A stretch of 56,071 nucleotides of DNA. It comes from a bacterium. Lineage in GTDB: Bacteria; Patescibacteriota; Saccharimonadia; Saccharimonadales; UBA4665. The stretch is taken from assembly GCA_021809645.1 (NCBI GenBank), contig JAJZKE010000002.1, positions 1-56,071 on the forward strand. Direction: 5' to 3'. Position numbers and translations under genes: made by a program. Position 1 is the first letter of the stretch. Every line of letters begins with the position of its first letter. The notes below the pieces were generated by a model, which made no database searches, was not told the DNA's origin, and saw only the letters and a program-made list of their open reading frames with translations. Shown here one piece after another: positions 24,119 through 33,261 of the stretch.

Positions 24119-25218
24119 AAGTTGCTATTGTATGTGATTGGTTAACGGGTATCGGAGGAGCTGAAAGAGTCGTTTTCAATATTCATCAACTTTATCCCAA
24201 AGCTCCAATTTACACCTCTCAGTATGATGAGAGCTCTTTGCCTTGGTTTAAAGATGCCGATATCAGAACTACCTGGCTTCAAAAACTACCTTCAGGTCTA
24301 AAGAAATTCCTACCGTTGTTTAGAGCATATACTTTCGGAAAATTAGATTTAAGTGCTTATGATTTAGTATTTTCTATTAGCGGAGCTGAGGCCAAAGGAG
24401 TAAAAACTGGACCGAAAACTATCCACATTTGTTATTGTCATTCACCTACACAATATTATTGGATTAGAAGAAATGAGTATCTAAAATATCCTGGTTTTCC
24501 ATTTGGCCTTAATTGGCTCGCACGCCTCGGTCTTAGACTATTGGAGACCCCTCTTAAGCGATGGGATAAACATGCTGCCAAACAGCCAGATTATTACATA
24601 ACAAACTCTAACTATTCCAAAAATAATATTAATAAAATTTATAAAAGAGAAGCGATCGTTATTCATCCGCCGGTTGACGTTGATCGATTTAGACTTAGGT
24701 CAAATAAGCCTACGAGACATGGATTAGTTATTGCAGGGAGACAAACGCCATATAAAAGAATTGATCTAGCAATTGAAGCTTGCAATAAATTAAAAATACC
24801 GTTAATTGTTATTGGTAACGGTCCAGACCATAAAAGGTTAGAAAAAATAGCTGATCGAACAATAACTTTTTTAACTAATGTTAACGACCTATCGATCGTT
24901 GAACATTTCCAGTCTTCTCTCGCCTTTATTTTTCCAAATGCCGATGATTTTGGTATTGTAGCCGTTGAAGCATTAGCAGCAGGAACACCAGTTATAGCCT
25001 ATAAAAAAGGTGGTGCTTTAGATTATATAAAAAATGGTAAAAATGGTGTTTTTTTTGAAAGACAAACTACAGCTAGTTTAATTAATGCTATTAATATTAT
25101 CCTAAGTAAAAATTTCAATTACGAAAATATATCTAAATCAGCTAATCAATTTTCTACCAACAGGTTCAAGAATGAAATAAGAGAATTTGTTGATCAGATT
25201 ATATCAAAGAACAAATAA
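24115..25218 (+). CDS. GT4 family glycosyltransferase
   Basis: A 367-residue GT-B glycosyltransferase that retains anomeric configuration. The N-terminal GIGGAERVVFNIHQLYP acceptor loop and the C-terminal DFGIVAVEALAAGTPVIAYK block with the E-x7-E pair are diagnostic of family GT4 (mannosyl-, glucosyl- or galactosyltransferases). It probably adds the second sugar of the lipid-linked glycan. The ATG at 24115 overlaps the previous stop and follows GAGGAG by four bases, which decides the start over the in-frame ATG at 24085. Its 3' end overlaps the truncated HAD gene by 15 bases. Confidence 0.92.
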   Translation: MKVAIVCDWLTGIGGAERVVFNIHQLYPKAPIYTSQYDESSLPWFKDADIRTTWLQKLPSGLKKFLPLFRAYTFGKLDLSAYDLVFSISGAEAKGVKTGPKTIHICYCHSPTQYYWIRRNEYLKYPGFPFGLNWLARLGLRLLETPLKRWDKHAAKQPDYYITNSNYSKNNINKIYKREAIVIHPPVDVDRFRLRSNKPTRHGLVIAGRQTPYKRIDLAIEACNKLKIPLIVIGNGPDHKRLEKIADRTITFLTNVNDLSIVEHFQSSLAFIFPNADDFGIVAVEALAAGTPVIAYKKGGALDYIKNGKNGVFFERQTTASLINAINIILSKNFNYENISKSANQFSTNRFKNEIREFVDQIISKNK

Positions 25219-25551
25219 AATTGTTTCAATGACCAGTGCTGTTTCTTGCCAAGAACTTATTTCAATACCTTCTATACCAAAAGCAACAACCGGATAATCA
25301 TTACCGCCCTCCTGTAAACGATCACCAATAAATAAAATATCTTGTTTGTTAGTTTTAGTAATCTCCATCAGCTTTTTCATGCCGTAGGCTTTGTCGATGC
25401 CCGGTTTGGTAACATCAACCGAACTAAGACCACCAACTTTTTGATTTGATAAATCTTCGGTTAATGAACCTTTTTCAATACTTATGTTTTTGATAATATC
25501 ATCACTAGTTTTGACATTAATGTGTTTAATTGATTTGGCTTTTTTATCCAT
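25204..25551 (-). pseudogene. Chimeric ORF: 5' of the 606-residue gene fused to a HAD phosphatase 3' end
   Basis: Codons 1-38 from ATG 25551 are identical to the start of the 606-residue membrane protein. From 25435 downward the frame changes to the C-terminal part of a HAD-superfamily (IIB-like) phosphatase: GIDKAYGMKKLMEITK and the motif IV loop FIGDRLQEGGNDYPV. Roughly the N-terminal two thirds of the HAD enzyme, including the nucleophile Asp motif, are missing, so phosphatase activity is not expected. The fusion is in frame and could be expressed from the copied 5' leader. It is either a real rearrangement or an assembly chimera. Confidence 0.8.
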
Positions 25552-25593
25552 AAAGCTGAGAGAGACTTTGTTTATCCTTAAAACGAATATTTG
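25436..25593 (-). repeat. 158-bp perfect repeat, copy 2
   Basis: Exact copy of 13305-13462 in the same orientation. Its right end lies two bases from the IS30-type left inverted repeat and its left end is the HAD fragment. It is out of its natural context here. Confidence 0.95.
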
Positions 25594-25595
25594 CG

Positions 25596-26075
25596 TAGGT
25601 TCTAGTTCCAAATGCAACCGTTAGAATAACATCATCAATAACTTAGGAGGTTAAGATGAAGCACCTAACGGCTGCAAACAGGGGCAGTATTGAAACACTG
25701 CTCCAGGAAAAGTATACAAACAAACAGATAGCAGAGCGAATCGGTAGGGATCCGTCAACCATTAGTTGGGAGATTAAGAAGGGATTGGATGGATCGGGTA
25801 ACTACCGAGCCTGGGTTGCTCAGGTAGCCTACGAAACCAACCGGACTCGCTGCAAACAGATACCCAAGCTAGACCATCGGTACTGTCAATTTACCGAAAC
25901 GATCTGACATCCGAGATATTACCCAGAAAGAACTGGATAACATCGCCTGGGAACTAAAATACAAGCCATGGCGCCGGCTTAACTGGCATACCCCGCAGGA
26001 AGTTTACGACTGGCTTGTGACCAACCCGGGAAAAGAGCTAGACTTAACACAGGTTGCGTTTGGTTCTAGAATTTA
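25596..26075 (+). mobile_element. Internally deleted IS30-family element
   Basis: About 480 bp bounded by imperfect inverted repeats of 24 bp. The left end at 25596-25619 begins TAGGTTCTAG and ends ATGCAACC. The right end at 26052-26075, read inward, begins TAAATTCTAG and ends ACGCAACC. They match at 19 of 24 positions. Between them are only the 5' and 3' parts of an IS30 transposase gene. Its GC-rich composition differs from the surroundings. No clear target duplication is seen. It could move only with a transposase supplied from elsewhere. Confidence 0.85.
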
Positions 26076-26076
26076 G
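25656..26076 (+). pseudogene. IS30 transposase remnant, catalytic core deleted
   Basis: A strong AGGAGG precedes ATG 25656. The first about 75 codons give the IS30 N-terminal helix-turn-helix (NKQIAERIGRDPSTISWEI), ending at TGA 25905-25907. In a shifted frame from about 25888 the C-terminus appears: LPKRSDIRDITQKELDNI, then WRRLNWHTPQEV, up to TAG 26074-26076. The roughly 200-residue DDE catalytic region is absent, so the protein cannot catalyse transposition. The N-terminal DNA-binding piece could still be made. Confidence 0.88.
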
Positions 26077-26104
26077 GTGAGGTATTTTAGTAATTTATCT
26101 TTGA

Positions 26105-26110
26105 TATAAT
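26105..26110 (+). promoter_or_regulatory. -10 box upstream of the phosphohexomutase gene
   Basis: TATAAT lies 23 bases before the preferred ATG at 26134 and just outside the IS30 right end. The short leader has no Shine-Dalgarno. It would drive the mutase-glmS pair. Confidence 0.55.
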
Positions 26111-26133
26111 TACAAAGCTTATTGTCAATTAAT

Positions 26134-27480
26134 ATGTCTAATATATCAAACATTTTTAAAGCTTATGACATTAGAGGAAAAGTTAATTCTGAATTGACTC
26201 CTGATGTTAGTTTATTAATTGGCCGCTCTTTTGGTGATTGGTTAAACAATGATGCCCCAGTAGTAGTTGGTTATGATATGAGACCAGACTCTAGAAACTT
26301 AGCACTGGCTATAATTAAAGGGCTTAATATGCAAGGAAAAGATGTTTGGGATATTGGTGAAGTAACAAGCGATATAGTTTATTTCACAACAGGATTTTTT
26401 AAACTGGGAGGTGGCGTAATGATCACTGCTAGCCATAACCCAGGTGAATATAACGGTATTAAATTATGTAAAGAACAGGTTATGCCAGTTGGTGAAGAGT
26501 CTGGATTACTTGATATAAAAAATCTAGCTATTAGTAAAAGTTTCAAAAAGAGTAAAAAAACCGGTATGGTAATAAAAAAAGATATTACTGGAGATTGGAT
26601 TAGCCATGTTTTTTCTTTTATTGATATATCCGAGTTAAACGAATTGAAAATAGTTGTTGATGCTGGCAATGGTATGGCGGGTAAAATATTTCCTGAAGTT
26701 GAACCATACTTACCTTTTGACGTTAGAGAACTGTATTTTGATCTGGATGGTACGTTTCCTAATCATATAGCTAATCCGCTAGACCCTAAGAACCTTATTG
26801 ATATTCAAGCTTTAATAAAAAAATACAAAGCAGATCTAGGCATAGCTTTTGATGGTGATGGTGATCGTGCGGTATTAATTGATGAAAAAGGTGAACCATT
26901 GTCGGGAACTACAATGACAGCTTTGCTAGCGGAATATTTTCTAAATAAATATCCTGGATCAAACATACTTTGTAATGCAATATGTGGTCAGGCTGCTTTC
27001 GATGCTATTGAATCCCATGGAGGTAAAGCAATTAGAACAAAGGTTGGTCACTCATTTATAAAGTCTGATATGCGAAAATATAAGGCGATTTTTGCTGGTG
27101 AACATAGTGGTCATTACTATTTCAAAGACAATTATATGGCTGATAGCGGACTGATAGCGGCTATTGTTGCTATATCTATTCTATGTAAAAGTAATAAGAG
27201 TTTATCTGAACTTGTTAAACCATACCGTAAGGCTTATATACAAATTCCTGAAACAAATTTTGAAGTTGTTAATAAGCAAGAAGTTATAGAAAAAATTGCT
27301 ACTGAATTTAGGCAAGATAAGCAAGATAGACTTGATGGCTTAACTGTATATTTTAAAGATGGCTGGTTTAATGTTAGGCCTAGTAATACAGAGCCATTAA
27401 TGAGATTAAACGCTGAGGCTAAGTCTAAGGATAAATTAATGTCAATTGTTAATAAAGTATCAGGTATTATTAATTCATAA
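26134..27480 (+). CDS. Phosphomannomutase/phosphoglucomutase
   Basis: A 448-residue alpha-D-phosphohexomutase that interconverts hexose-6-phosphate and hexose-1-phosphate to feed sugar-nucleotide synthesis. The catalytic phosphoserine loop is MITASHNPGEYNGIK, the Mg2+ loop is DGDGDR, the sugar loop GEHSGHYYF (residues near 325) is of the ManB/AlgC type, and the phosphate-binding RPSNTEP is near the C-terminus. ATG at 26134 (MSNISNIFKAYDIRG) is preferred over an upstream TTG at 26122. It is one base upstream of glmS, so they are cotranscribed, and it supplies the glycan locus. Confidence 0.94.
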   Translation: MSNISNIFKAYDIRGKVNSELTPDVSLLIGRSFGDWLNNDAPVVVGYDMRPDSRNLALAIIKGLNMQGKDVWDIGEVTSDIVYFTTGFFKLGGGVMITASHNPGEYNGIKLCKEQVMPVGEESGLLDIKNLAISKSFKKSKKTGMVIKKDITGDWISHVFSFIDISELNELKIVVDAGNGMAGKIFPEVEPYLPFDVRELYFDLDGTFPNHIANPLDPKNLIDIQALIKKYKADLGIAFDGDGDRAVLIDEKGEPLSGTTMTALLAEYFLNKYPGSNILCNAICGQAAFDAIESHGGKAIRTKVGHSFIKSDMRKYKAIFAGEHSGHYYFKDNYMADSGLIAAIVAISILCKSNKSLSELVKPYRKAYIQIPETNFEVVNKQEVIEKIATEFRQDKQDRLDGLTVYFKDGWFNVRPSNTEPLMRLNAEAKSKDKLMSIVNKVSGIINS

Positions 27481-27481
27481 T

Positions 27482-29308
27482 ATGTGCGGTATCGTTGGGT
27501 ATATTGGTCATAGAAAAGCTGATAAATTAATATTAGACGGCCTTAAATCGCTTGAATACAGGGGCTATGATTCTTCTGGAGCTGCTTTTATTGAGTCGGG
27601 TTCAAGCAAGATCTTTAAGCAAATAGGGAAAGTTGACGGTTTAGAAAATATTATGTCTAAACAAAAAATTAATTCTGGTCTAGGAATAGGTCATACTAGA
27701 TGGGCGACTCATGGTTCTCCTTCTATGGTAAATGCCCATCCCCACAGTAATGAAGATCAATCAATTATTGTTGTCCATAACGGTATTATTGAAAATCACC
27801 TAGAATTAAAGTATGAGTTAGAGTCTAAGGGATATATTTTTAAATCAGAGACAGATACCGAAGTTATACCTTTTTTAATCGATTATTATTTTAATCAAGA
27901 TCTTAGTTTTGAAAATTCCTTTAAAGCTGCGCTAAAAGACCTGAAGGGTGCTTACGCTATTGCTGCAATATCAACTCTTAACCCTGAGATAATTTTAGCA
28001 GCTAAGTTATCAAGTCCTTTGGTAATTGGTGTGGGTAAAAATGAGCATTTTCTTGCTTCAGACCCTAGTGCACTATCTGGATACACTAAGAAGGTGATCT
28101 ATTTACAAGATCTTGATGTAGCCAAGATAACAAAAACAAAAGTAACAATAAATAATTTAGGTCATAATCATCGAGTTAAACCCAAGATAGAGTTAATCGA
28201 CTATGATAATGAAAAGGCACAACTAGGAAGTTTTGATCATTTTATGATTAAAGAAATTTTTGAAAGTCCGGCAACTATTAATAACGCTATCCTTGGAAGA
28301 GTTTTAGCAAACAAGGGTATTATCAAACTTGGCGGTCTTGAATCAGTTAGTGAACAGTTAAAATACATCGAGAGAATTGTCATAGTTGCTTGTGGTAGTT
28401 CATTTTATGCAGGATTAGTTGGAGAGTACCTTATCGAGGAATTAGCTGGTATTCCAGTAGAAGTTCAACTGGCTTCTGAGTTTAAATATCGTGAAGAACC
28501 ATTCTCTAGAAGTACGGCGCTGCTAGCCATATCTCAATCAGGAGAAACTGCAGACACTATAGCGGCTCTTAAAAAAGTATCAGATTATGGTATTTTAAGA
28601 CTTGGTATAGTTAATTCCATCGGAAGTACTATTGCCCGCATGACCGATGCCGGTGTTTATTGTCATGCCGGTCCAGAACAAGCTGTTGCTAGCACAAAAG
28701 CTTTTATCGCTCAGGTTACAGTACTTACCTTAATAGCTTTATATTTAAGTAACGGACAAACTAAGCTATACCGACCCATATTAAAAGAGCTTGATTCTTT
28801 ACCTGAAAAAGCACAGACCATACTCAATCAGACAGATGAAATTAAAAAAGTTGCTGAAAAGTATAAGGGTTATAAGGATTTCTTATATATTGGCCGTCAT
28901 TTTTCATATCCAGTAGCTCTTGAAGGAGCGTTAAAATTAAAAGAGGTATCCTATATACATGCCGAGGGTTATGCAGCAGGAGAGATGAAACATGGACCAC
29001 TAGCTATGATTGATAAGGAGTTCCCTACTTTTGCTTTAGCTTCAAATTCATTAACACTAGAAAAAACTTACTCTAATATTGAAGAAATACGTGCTAGACA
29101 AGGCAAAATCATAGCTGTTTCAACAATCGGCAATAAGAAAATATTAAAATTAGCAAACGATGTTATTTATATACCTGACACACTAGAACAGCTACAGCCC
29201 GTACTTCAATCAATAGTGATTCAATTATTCTCATACTATATGGCTGTAGCTAAAGGCTTCAATGTTGATCGACCTAGAAATTTAGCCAAGTCAGTCACAG
29301 TTGAATAA
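27482..29308 (+). CDS. glmS: Glutamine-fructose-6-phosphate aminotransferase (isomerising)
   Basis: A 608-residue enzyme that makes glucosamine-6-phosphate from fructose-6-phosphate and glutamine, the entry to UDP-GlcNAc for peptidoglycan and surface glycan. ATG 27482 gives MCGIVGYIG, where Cys2 becomes the N-terminal nucleophile of the glutaminase domain. This decides the start over the longer upstream frame. Two SIS domains follow (ACGSSFYAG and SQSGETADT in the first, GRHFSYPVALEGALKLKEVS in the second), and the C-terminus ends with DRPRNLAKSVTVE. No glmS ribozyme is possible because the leader is two bases long. Confidence 0.97.
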   Translation: MCGIVGYIGHRKADKLILDGLKSLEYRGYDSSGAAFIESGSSKIFKQIGKVDGLENIMSKQKINSGLGIGHTRWATHGSPSMVNAHPHSNEDQSIIVVHNGIIENHLELKYELESKGYIFKSETDTEVIPFLIDYYFNQDLSFENSFKAALKDLKGAYAIAAISTLNPEIILAAKLSSPLVIGVGKNEHFLASDPSALSGYTKKVIYLQDLDVAKITKTKVTINNLGHNHRVKPKIELIDYDNEKAQLGSFDHFMIKEIFESPATINNAILGRVLANKGIIKLGGLESVSEQLKYIERIVIVACGSSFYAGLVGEYLIEELAGIPVEVQLASEFKYREEPFSRSTALLAISQSGETADTIAALKKVSDYGILRLGIVNSIGSTIARMTDAGVYCHAGPEQAVASTKAFIAQVTVLTLIALYLSNGQTKLYRPILKELDSLPEKAQTILNQTDEIKKVAEKYKGYKDFLYIGRHFSYPVALEGALKLKEVSYIHAEGYAAGEMKHGPLAMIDKEFPTFALASNSLTLEKTYSNIEEIRARQGKIIAVSTIGNKKILKLANDVIYIPDTLEQLQPVLQSIVIQLFSYYMAVAKGFNVDRPRNLAKSVTVE

Positions 29309-29408
29309 AAGGATTAATGATAAATATATAGTCATTGGATGATACAATTAATCAAGTGTCGATTAGAAAATCATTAGGGTAATTATCTAGGAGATCAAGC
29401 AAAACAAT

Positions 29409-30263
29409 ATGAAAGGCATTGTATTGGCTGGAGGATCCGGCACAAGACTATACCCTATCACCTTAGCTATCAGCAAGCAGCTAATGCCGATATATGATAA
29501 GCCAATGATTTATTATCCTTTAAGTACATTAATTAGTGCTGGTATAAATGATATTCTTATCATTACCACCCCCCATGATCTTCCTCGATTTGAAAACCTT
29601 TTAGGAGACGGCTCACATATTGGATGCAATTTTTCTTATAAGGTTCAAGATGAGCCAAAAGGTGTTGCTGAAGCTTTTATAATTGGCGGTGACTTTATAG
29701 GCAATGATAAAGTAGCAATGATATTAGGTGATAATATTTTTTATGGATCTAATATTAATGATAAATTACAGCAATATACTAATCCTGATGGTGGCGTTAT
29801 ATTTGGTTACGAAGTATCCGATCCTGAAAGATACGGAGTTGTTGAATTTGATGACAACAAAAACGTATTATCAATAGAAGAAAAACCAAAGCAACCAAAG
29901 TCAAACTATGCTATTCCTGGACTATATTTCTTTGATAACAATGTTATTGAAATAGCTAAACATGTCAAACCTAGCGACCGTGGAGAAATAGAAATAACAG
30001 ATATACAAAAAAAATACCTTGATGCAGGTAAACTAAAGGTAGCCCTGCTAGACAGAGGTACCGCCTGGCTAGATACTGGAACTTTTAGCTCTATGAATCA
30101 AGCATCTCAATTTGTTGAGGTAATTGAAGCTAGACAGGGTTTTAAAATTGGCTGCATCGAAGAAGTTGCTTACCGACAAGGCTTGATTGGGAAAAAGGAG
30201 TTACGTCTAATAGCTGATCGGCTGAAAAAATCAGGTTATGGTGAATATCTTTTAAATTTATAG
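29409..30263 (+). CDS. rmlA: Glucose-1-phosphate thymidylyltransferase
   Basis: A 284-residue nucleotidyltransferase that makes dTDP-glucose (or a related NDP-sugar) from glucose-1-phosphate, the first step toward dTDP-rhamnose and deoxysugars. It carries the N-terminal GGSGTRLYPIT signature, LGDNIFYG with the metal Asp, EEKPKQPKSNYA with the catalytic Lys, and DRGTAWLDTGT, all matching short RmlA. The other rml genes are not in this window, so the later steps must be elsewhere or absent. AGGAG (29391-29395) precedes the ATG at 29409, a rather long distance. Confidence 0.93.
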   Translation: MKGIVLAGGSGTRLYPITLAISKQLMPIYDKPMIYYPLSTLISAGINDILIITTPHDLPRFENLLGDGSHIGCNFSYKVQDEPKGVAEAFIIGGDFIGNDKVAMILGDNIFYGSNINDKLQQYTNPDGGVIFGYEVSDPERYGVVEFDDNKNVLSIEEKPKQPKSNYAIPGLYFFDNNVIEIAKHVKPSDRGEIEITDIQKKYLDAGKLKVALLDRGTAWLDTGTFSSMNQASQFVEVIEARQGFKIGCIEEVAYRQGLIGKKELRLIADRLKKSGYGEYLLNL

Positions 30264-30267
30264 AAAA

Positions 30268-30714
30268 ATGGAAAGGATTAAGAATCTAGTTTCTAAAAGT
30301 TTTTCAAAATTTTTGATAATTGGCTCTTTTAATACCCTCGTAGATATAATACTATACTCAATCCTGACTGATTTGGTAGGTTTAAATATTATCTATTCGA
30401 ATATTATATCTACTTCCCTAACATTAATAATGAGTTTTTATTTGAATCATTATTTTGTATTCAATTCTGAAAAGAAAAAATTATCTACAGCTTGGAAATT
30501 TGTTATTATCACTCTGTTTAATGTCTGGGGAATACAATCACTAATAATATATATATCAAACCATGAATTATTAAAAGCAAACTTGTTAATCAATCATAGA
30601 TGGACAATTAATCTATTAGCCAAGTTATGCGGTGTTACAGTATCATTTATGTTAAACTACCTCGGATATAAATATGTATTTCGTTTGTCTAAAGAAAAGC
30701 TCTTTATAGGATGA
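30268..30714 (+). CDS. GtrA family membrane protein
   Basis: A 148-residue protein with four membrane helices and the GtrA pattern (FLIIGSFNTLVDIILYSILT near the N-terminus, FYLNHYFVF after helix 2, NYLGYKYVF at the end). GtrA proteins are thought to flip lipid-linked sugars or partner with GT2 transferases that make polyprenyl-phosphate sugars. This fits the next gene, a GT2 protein whose ATG overlaps this stop (ATGA). The two almost certainly work together. Confidence 0.9.
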   Translation: MERIKNLVSKSFSKFLIIGSFNTLVDIILYSILTDLVGLNIIYSNIISTSLTLIMSFYLNHYFVFNSEKKKLSTAWKFVIITLFNVWGIQSLIIYISNHELLKANLLINHRWTINLLAKLCGVTVSFMLNYLGYKYVFRLSKEKLFIG

Positions 30715-33251
30715 TCAAAAATAAAAAAATCACACTCTGTATACCCTGCCGAGACGAGGCAGCTCATTTAAGAAAAATTATTAATAAAGTTCCTGACTAC
30801 GTTGATGAGATATTAATAATAAGTAATCGATCTGCCGATAATACTTATGAAATAGCCAAGTCTATAGAGGGGAGAGTAAGGGCTCTTAAGGATGATCGAG
30901 TAAGTAAGGGTGTCGGTTATGGATATGCTCATATGAAGGGCATAAAAGAAGCTTCTGGGGACATTATCGTTGGCTTAGATGGTGATGGAACATATCCTCT
31001 AAATGATATAAAAAAGATTGTTAATTTTCTAATTGATAATGACAAAGATTTTATATCTTGTAATCGTTATCCTTTAAAAGATAAAACAAGGATATCCTTG
31101 AAATTAAGATTGGGTGTTAAATTACTTAATTTTGAAACTAAGATGTTATACGGCATTAACATTAAGGACATATTGTCTGGAATGTGGGTATTTAGAAAAA
31201 GAATTAAATCTAAACTGGAACTTTCTGAGGGTGATTGGAATCTAAGTCCTCAAATAAAAATTAATGCAGTAACAAATGATGATATAAATTTTTCAGAATT
31301 CCGTATAAAACAATATGAAAGAATGGGTAAAACTAAACAGAAATATTTAAGAACTGGCTGGCAACATACATATTTTCTATTAAAAAATAGGTTTTCTATA
31401 AAAACTGCTGGAAGTAAAAAAGATCTGATGATTATTTTCTTGGTCTTAGCACTATTGGTAGGGTCTTATTTTATACCTATTTTGGGGGTAATAGGCTTTT
31501 TAATCGTTAGCTATTTTGGTTTGTTGGGAGTTGGTATATTCTCTGTTATTGAGAGTTTCTTTCTTGGTTTTATATTATTTTGGATATCTAACATAGTTAT
31601 TTATTCATTTAGTACATTAGCTGGTTTTGATTTCAATGTGCATAATGCACCTCTTGTAGATCTAATTGTCGTTATCTTAATATTTCTAATTAACCATAAA
31701 CGTATCAAAAAGAGATCTTATAAGTATGAAAAGAATGGAGACATCACGGCTGTTATATCTTTTATAGTTACTTTTGTTGTGATGCTAATTCCTGTTTACA
31801 GTATGGCCGGTTCACAAGTAGCTCAATTTTTATCTTATGGTGAAGATAATGCCTCTCACTATGCATTGACTAATTACATTTATAAACACGGGGCATATGC
31901 TTATGGACAGAACCCTAAAAATGATGGCTTGTTGCTAAGTTTAGAAACCTATCCCGAGGGATTCCATGTAAATGCTGCCGTATTTTTGGGATTAGTTAAA
32001 CCACATAAGATTACTACTGGAGGTCAGGTTAAAGTTTACTACATATTTATAGCTTTGGATTATTCTTTGTTTATATTTATCTTTGTTAAAATTTGTATTG
32101 GTTTTATAAAACGAAAAAATAAACTAATTTCTATTGCTGCTGTACCTTCTCTAATTCTTTTGTGTTCATTAAGTCTTTATTTACTGCTTCTGTGGCGAGG
32201 TTTTCAACCTCAAATTTTTGGTTACTTATTTCTTTTAGCATCAATATACGTGCTTAATATGATCAAAAAAAATGTGAATAAAGATCAGATCATTTGGTTA
32301 CTCATTTTATCACTTACTTTATCAGTAGGGGTCGCTTCTAGCTGGTGGCTGCTTATGCCAGTATTAGCAATTTTATTGGTAATTTGGGGAATTATGTATT
32401 TGGGATTAGGTGATACGCTAAAAGCCATAAAGAAACATATCTTGTGGGTGTTAACTGTTGTCTTTGCAGGATCTTACCCAATACTAATTAATCTTCTTTT
32501 CTCTACAAAAGTAAATCCATTAGACGAGCCAGGTGGAATAAATATATTAAGTTGGTCTATCTTTTACTATCTATTACCTGTTATCTTGATAGCTCTTCCT
32601 TTAACTATCAAAAGTATTAAAAGTTATGGAATACTATATATGTCATTTGCTTTGACTTCTATCCTAACAATAGGGATTGGAATATATCAGATAAGTACAG
32701 TCGGTCACCTGGAGTATTACTTTTATAAATGTGTTTATTCTGTACTATTGTTCTATCTTGCAATATTTTTTGTATCTGGCTTCGAGGTAGCTCAATACTT
32801 ATATAAAAAACTTGGTAAGATACGGGTTTCAATGCCATTCGCAATACTTGCAGCTTGCATAGCAATATCAATTTCAACCAATCTAGTCTACGCCCAAGTA
32901 TATGTACATAACTGGTATCCAAATGTTGTTGGAGTAAATGACTTTAATATATTATTTTCTAAAAAAATATCTGGTTATCAGGATGTTTATTACATAGGGT
33001 CTTGTAATAATGGCAGAGATTACTTAGACAACAGGTGGAGTGGAGCTAGGCTATTATCAGAGAATGAACTTCATACTAAAGTTGAGATGTCTTACATATA
33101 CAACAATTACAGAGGAGTGAGTATAGGTTTACAGAGGTCACTATTAACTAAAAGGATTTTATTAGTAACTTATCCTGGTTGTTTAAATAAAATTCCAAAT
33201 ATAAATAAGATATTAAGCTCCCCTAATGCCACAATATATAAAAGCAACTAA
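30711..33251 (+). CDS. GT2 (DPM-like) glycosyltransferase fused to a large membrane domain
   Basis: An 846-residue protein. Residues 1-230 form a GT-A/GT2 domain of dolichol-phosphate-mannose-synthase type (ITLCIPCRDEAAHLRKII, DGDGTYPL as the DxD-bearing loop, GMWVFRKRI). Two helix pairs follow (about 238-320), then a polytopic region of about ten helices with an extracytoplasmic loop near residue 375 (SYGEDNASHYALTNYIYKHG) and a C-terminal globular outside domain of about 110 residues. The second half resembles GT-C type transferases in topology. One polypeptide may thus make a polyprenyl-phosphate sugar inside and use it outside, which is inference. Confidence 0.82.
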   Translation: MIKNKKITLCIPCRDEAAHLRKIINKVPDYVDEILIISNRSADNTYEIAKSIEGRVRALKDDRVSKGVGYGYAHMKGIKEASGDIIVGLDGDGTYPLNDIKKIVNFLIDNDKDFISCNRYPLKDKTRISLKLRLGVKLLNFETKMLYGINIKDILSGMWVFRKRIKSKLELSEGDWNLSPQIKINAVTNDDINFSEFRIKQYERMGKTKQKYLRTGWQHTYFLLKNRFSIKTAGSKKDLMIIFLVLALLVGSYFIPILGVIGFLIVSYFGLLGVGIFSVIESFFLGFILFWISNIVIYSFSTLAGFDFNVHNAPLVDLIVVILIFLINHKRIKKRSYKYEKNGDITAVISFIVTFVVMLIPVYSMAGSQVAQFLSYGEDNASHYALTNYIYKHGAYAYGQNPKNDGLLLSLETYPEGFHVNAAVFLGLVKPHKITTGGQVKVYYIFIALDYSLFIFIFVKICIGFIKRKNKLISIAAVPSLILLCSLSLYLLLLWRGFQPQIFGYLFLLASIYVLNMIKKNVNKDQIIWLLILSLTLSVGVASSWWLLMPVLAILLVIWGIMYLGLGDTLKAIKKHILWVLTVVFAGSYPILINLLFSTKVNPLDEPGGINILSWSIFYYLLPVILIALPLTIKSIKSYGILYMSFALTSILTIGIGIYQISTVGHLEYYFYKCVYSVLLFYLAIFFVSGFEVAQYLYKKLGKIRVSMPFAILAACIAISISTNLVYAQVYVHNWYPNVVGVNDFNILFSKKISGYQDVYYIGSCNNGRDYLDNRWSGARLLSENELHTKVEMSYIYNNYRGVSIGLQRSLLTKRILLVTYPGCLNKIPNINKILSSPNATIYKSN

Positions 33252-33261
33252 GTAATGTTTA

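Noticed and set aside
29309-29408. Possible glmS-type ribozyme or riboswitch near glmS
   Set aside because: The only leader of glmS is two bases long, and the sequence after glmS shows no ribozyme core; it is an ordinary AT-rich promoter gap for rmlA.
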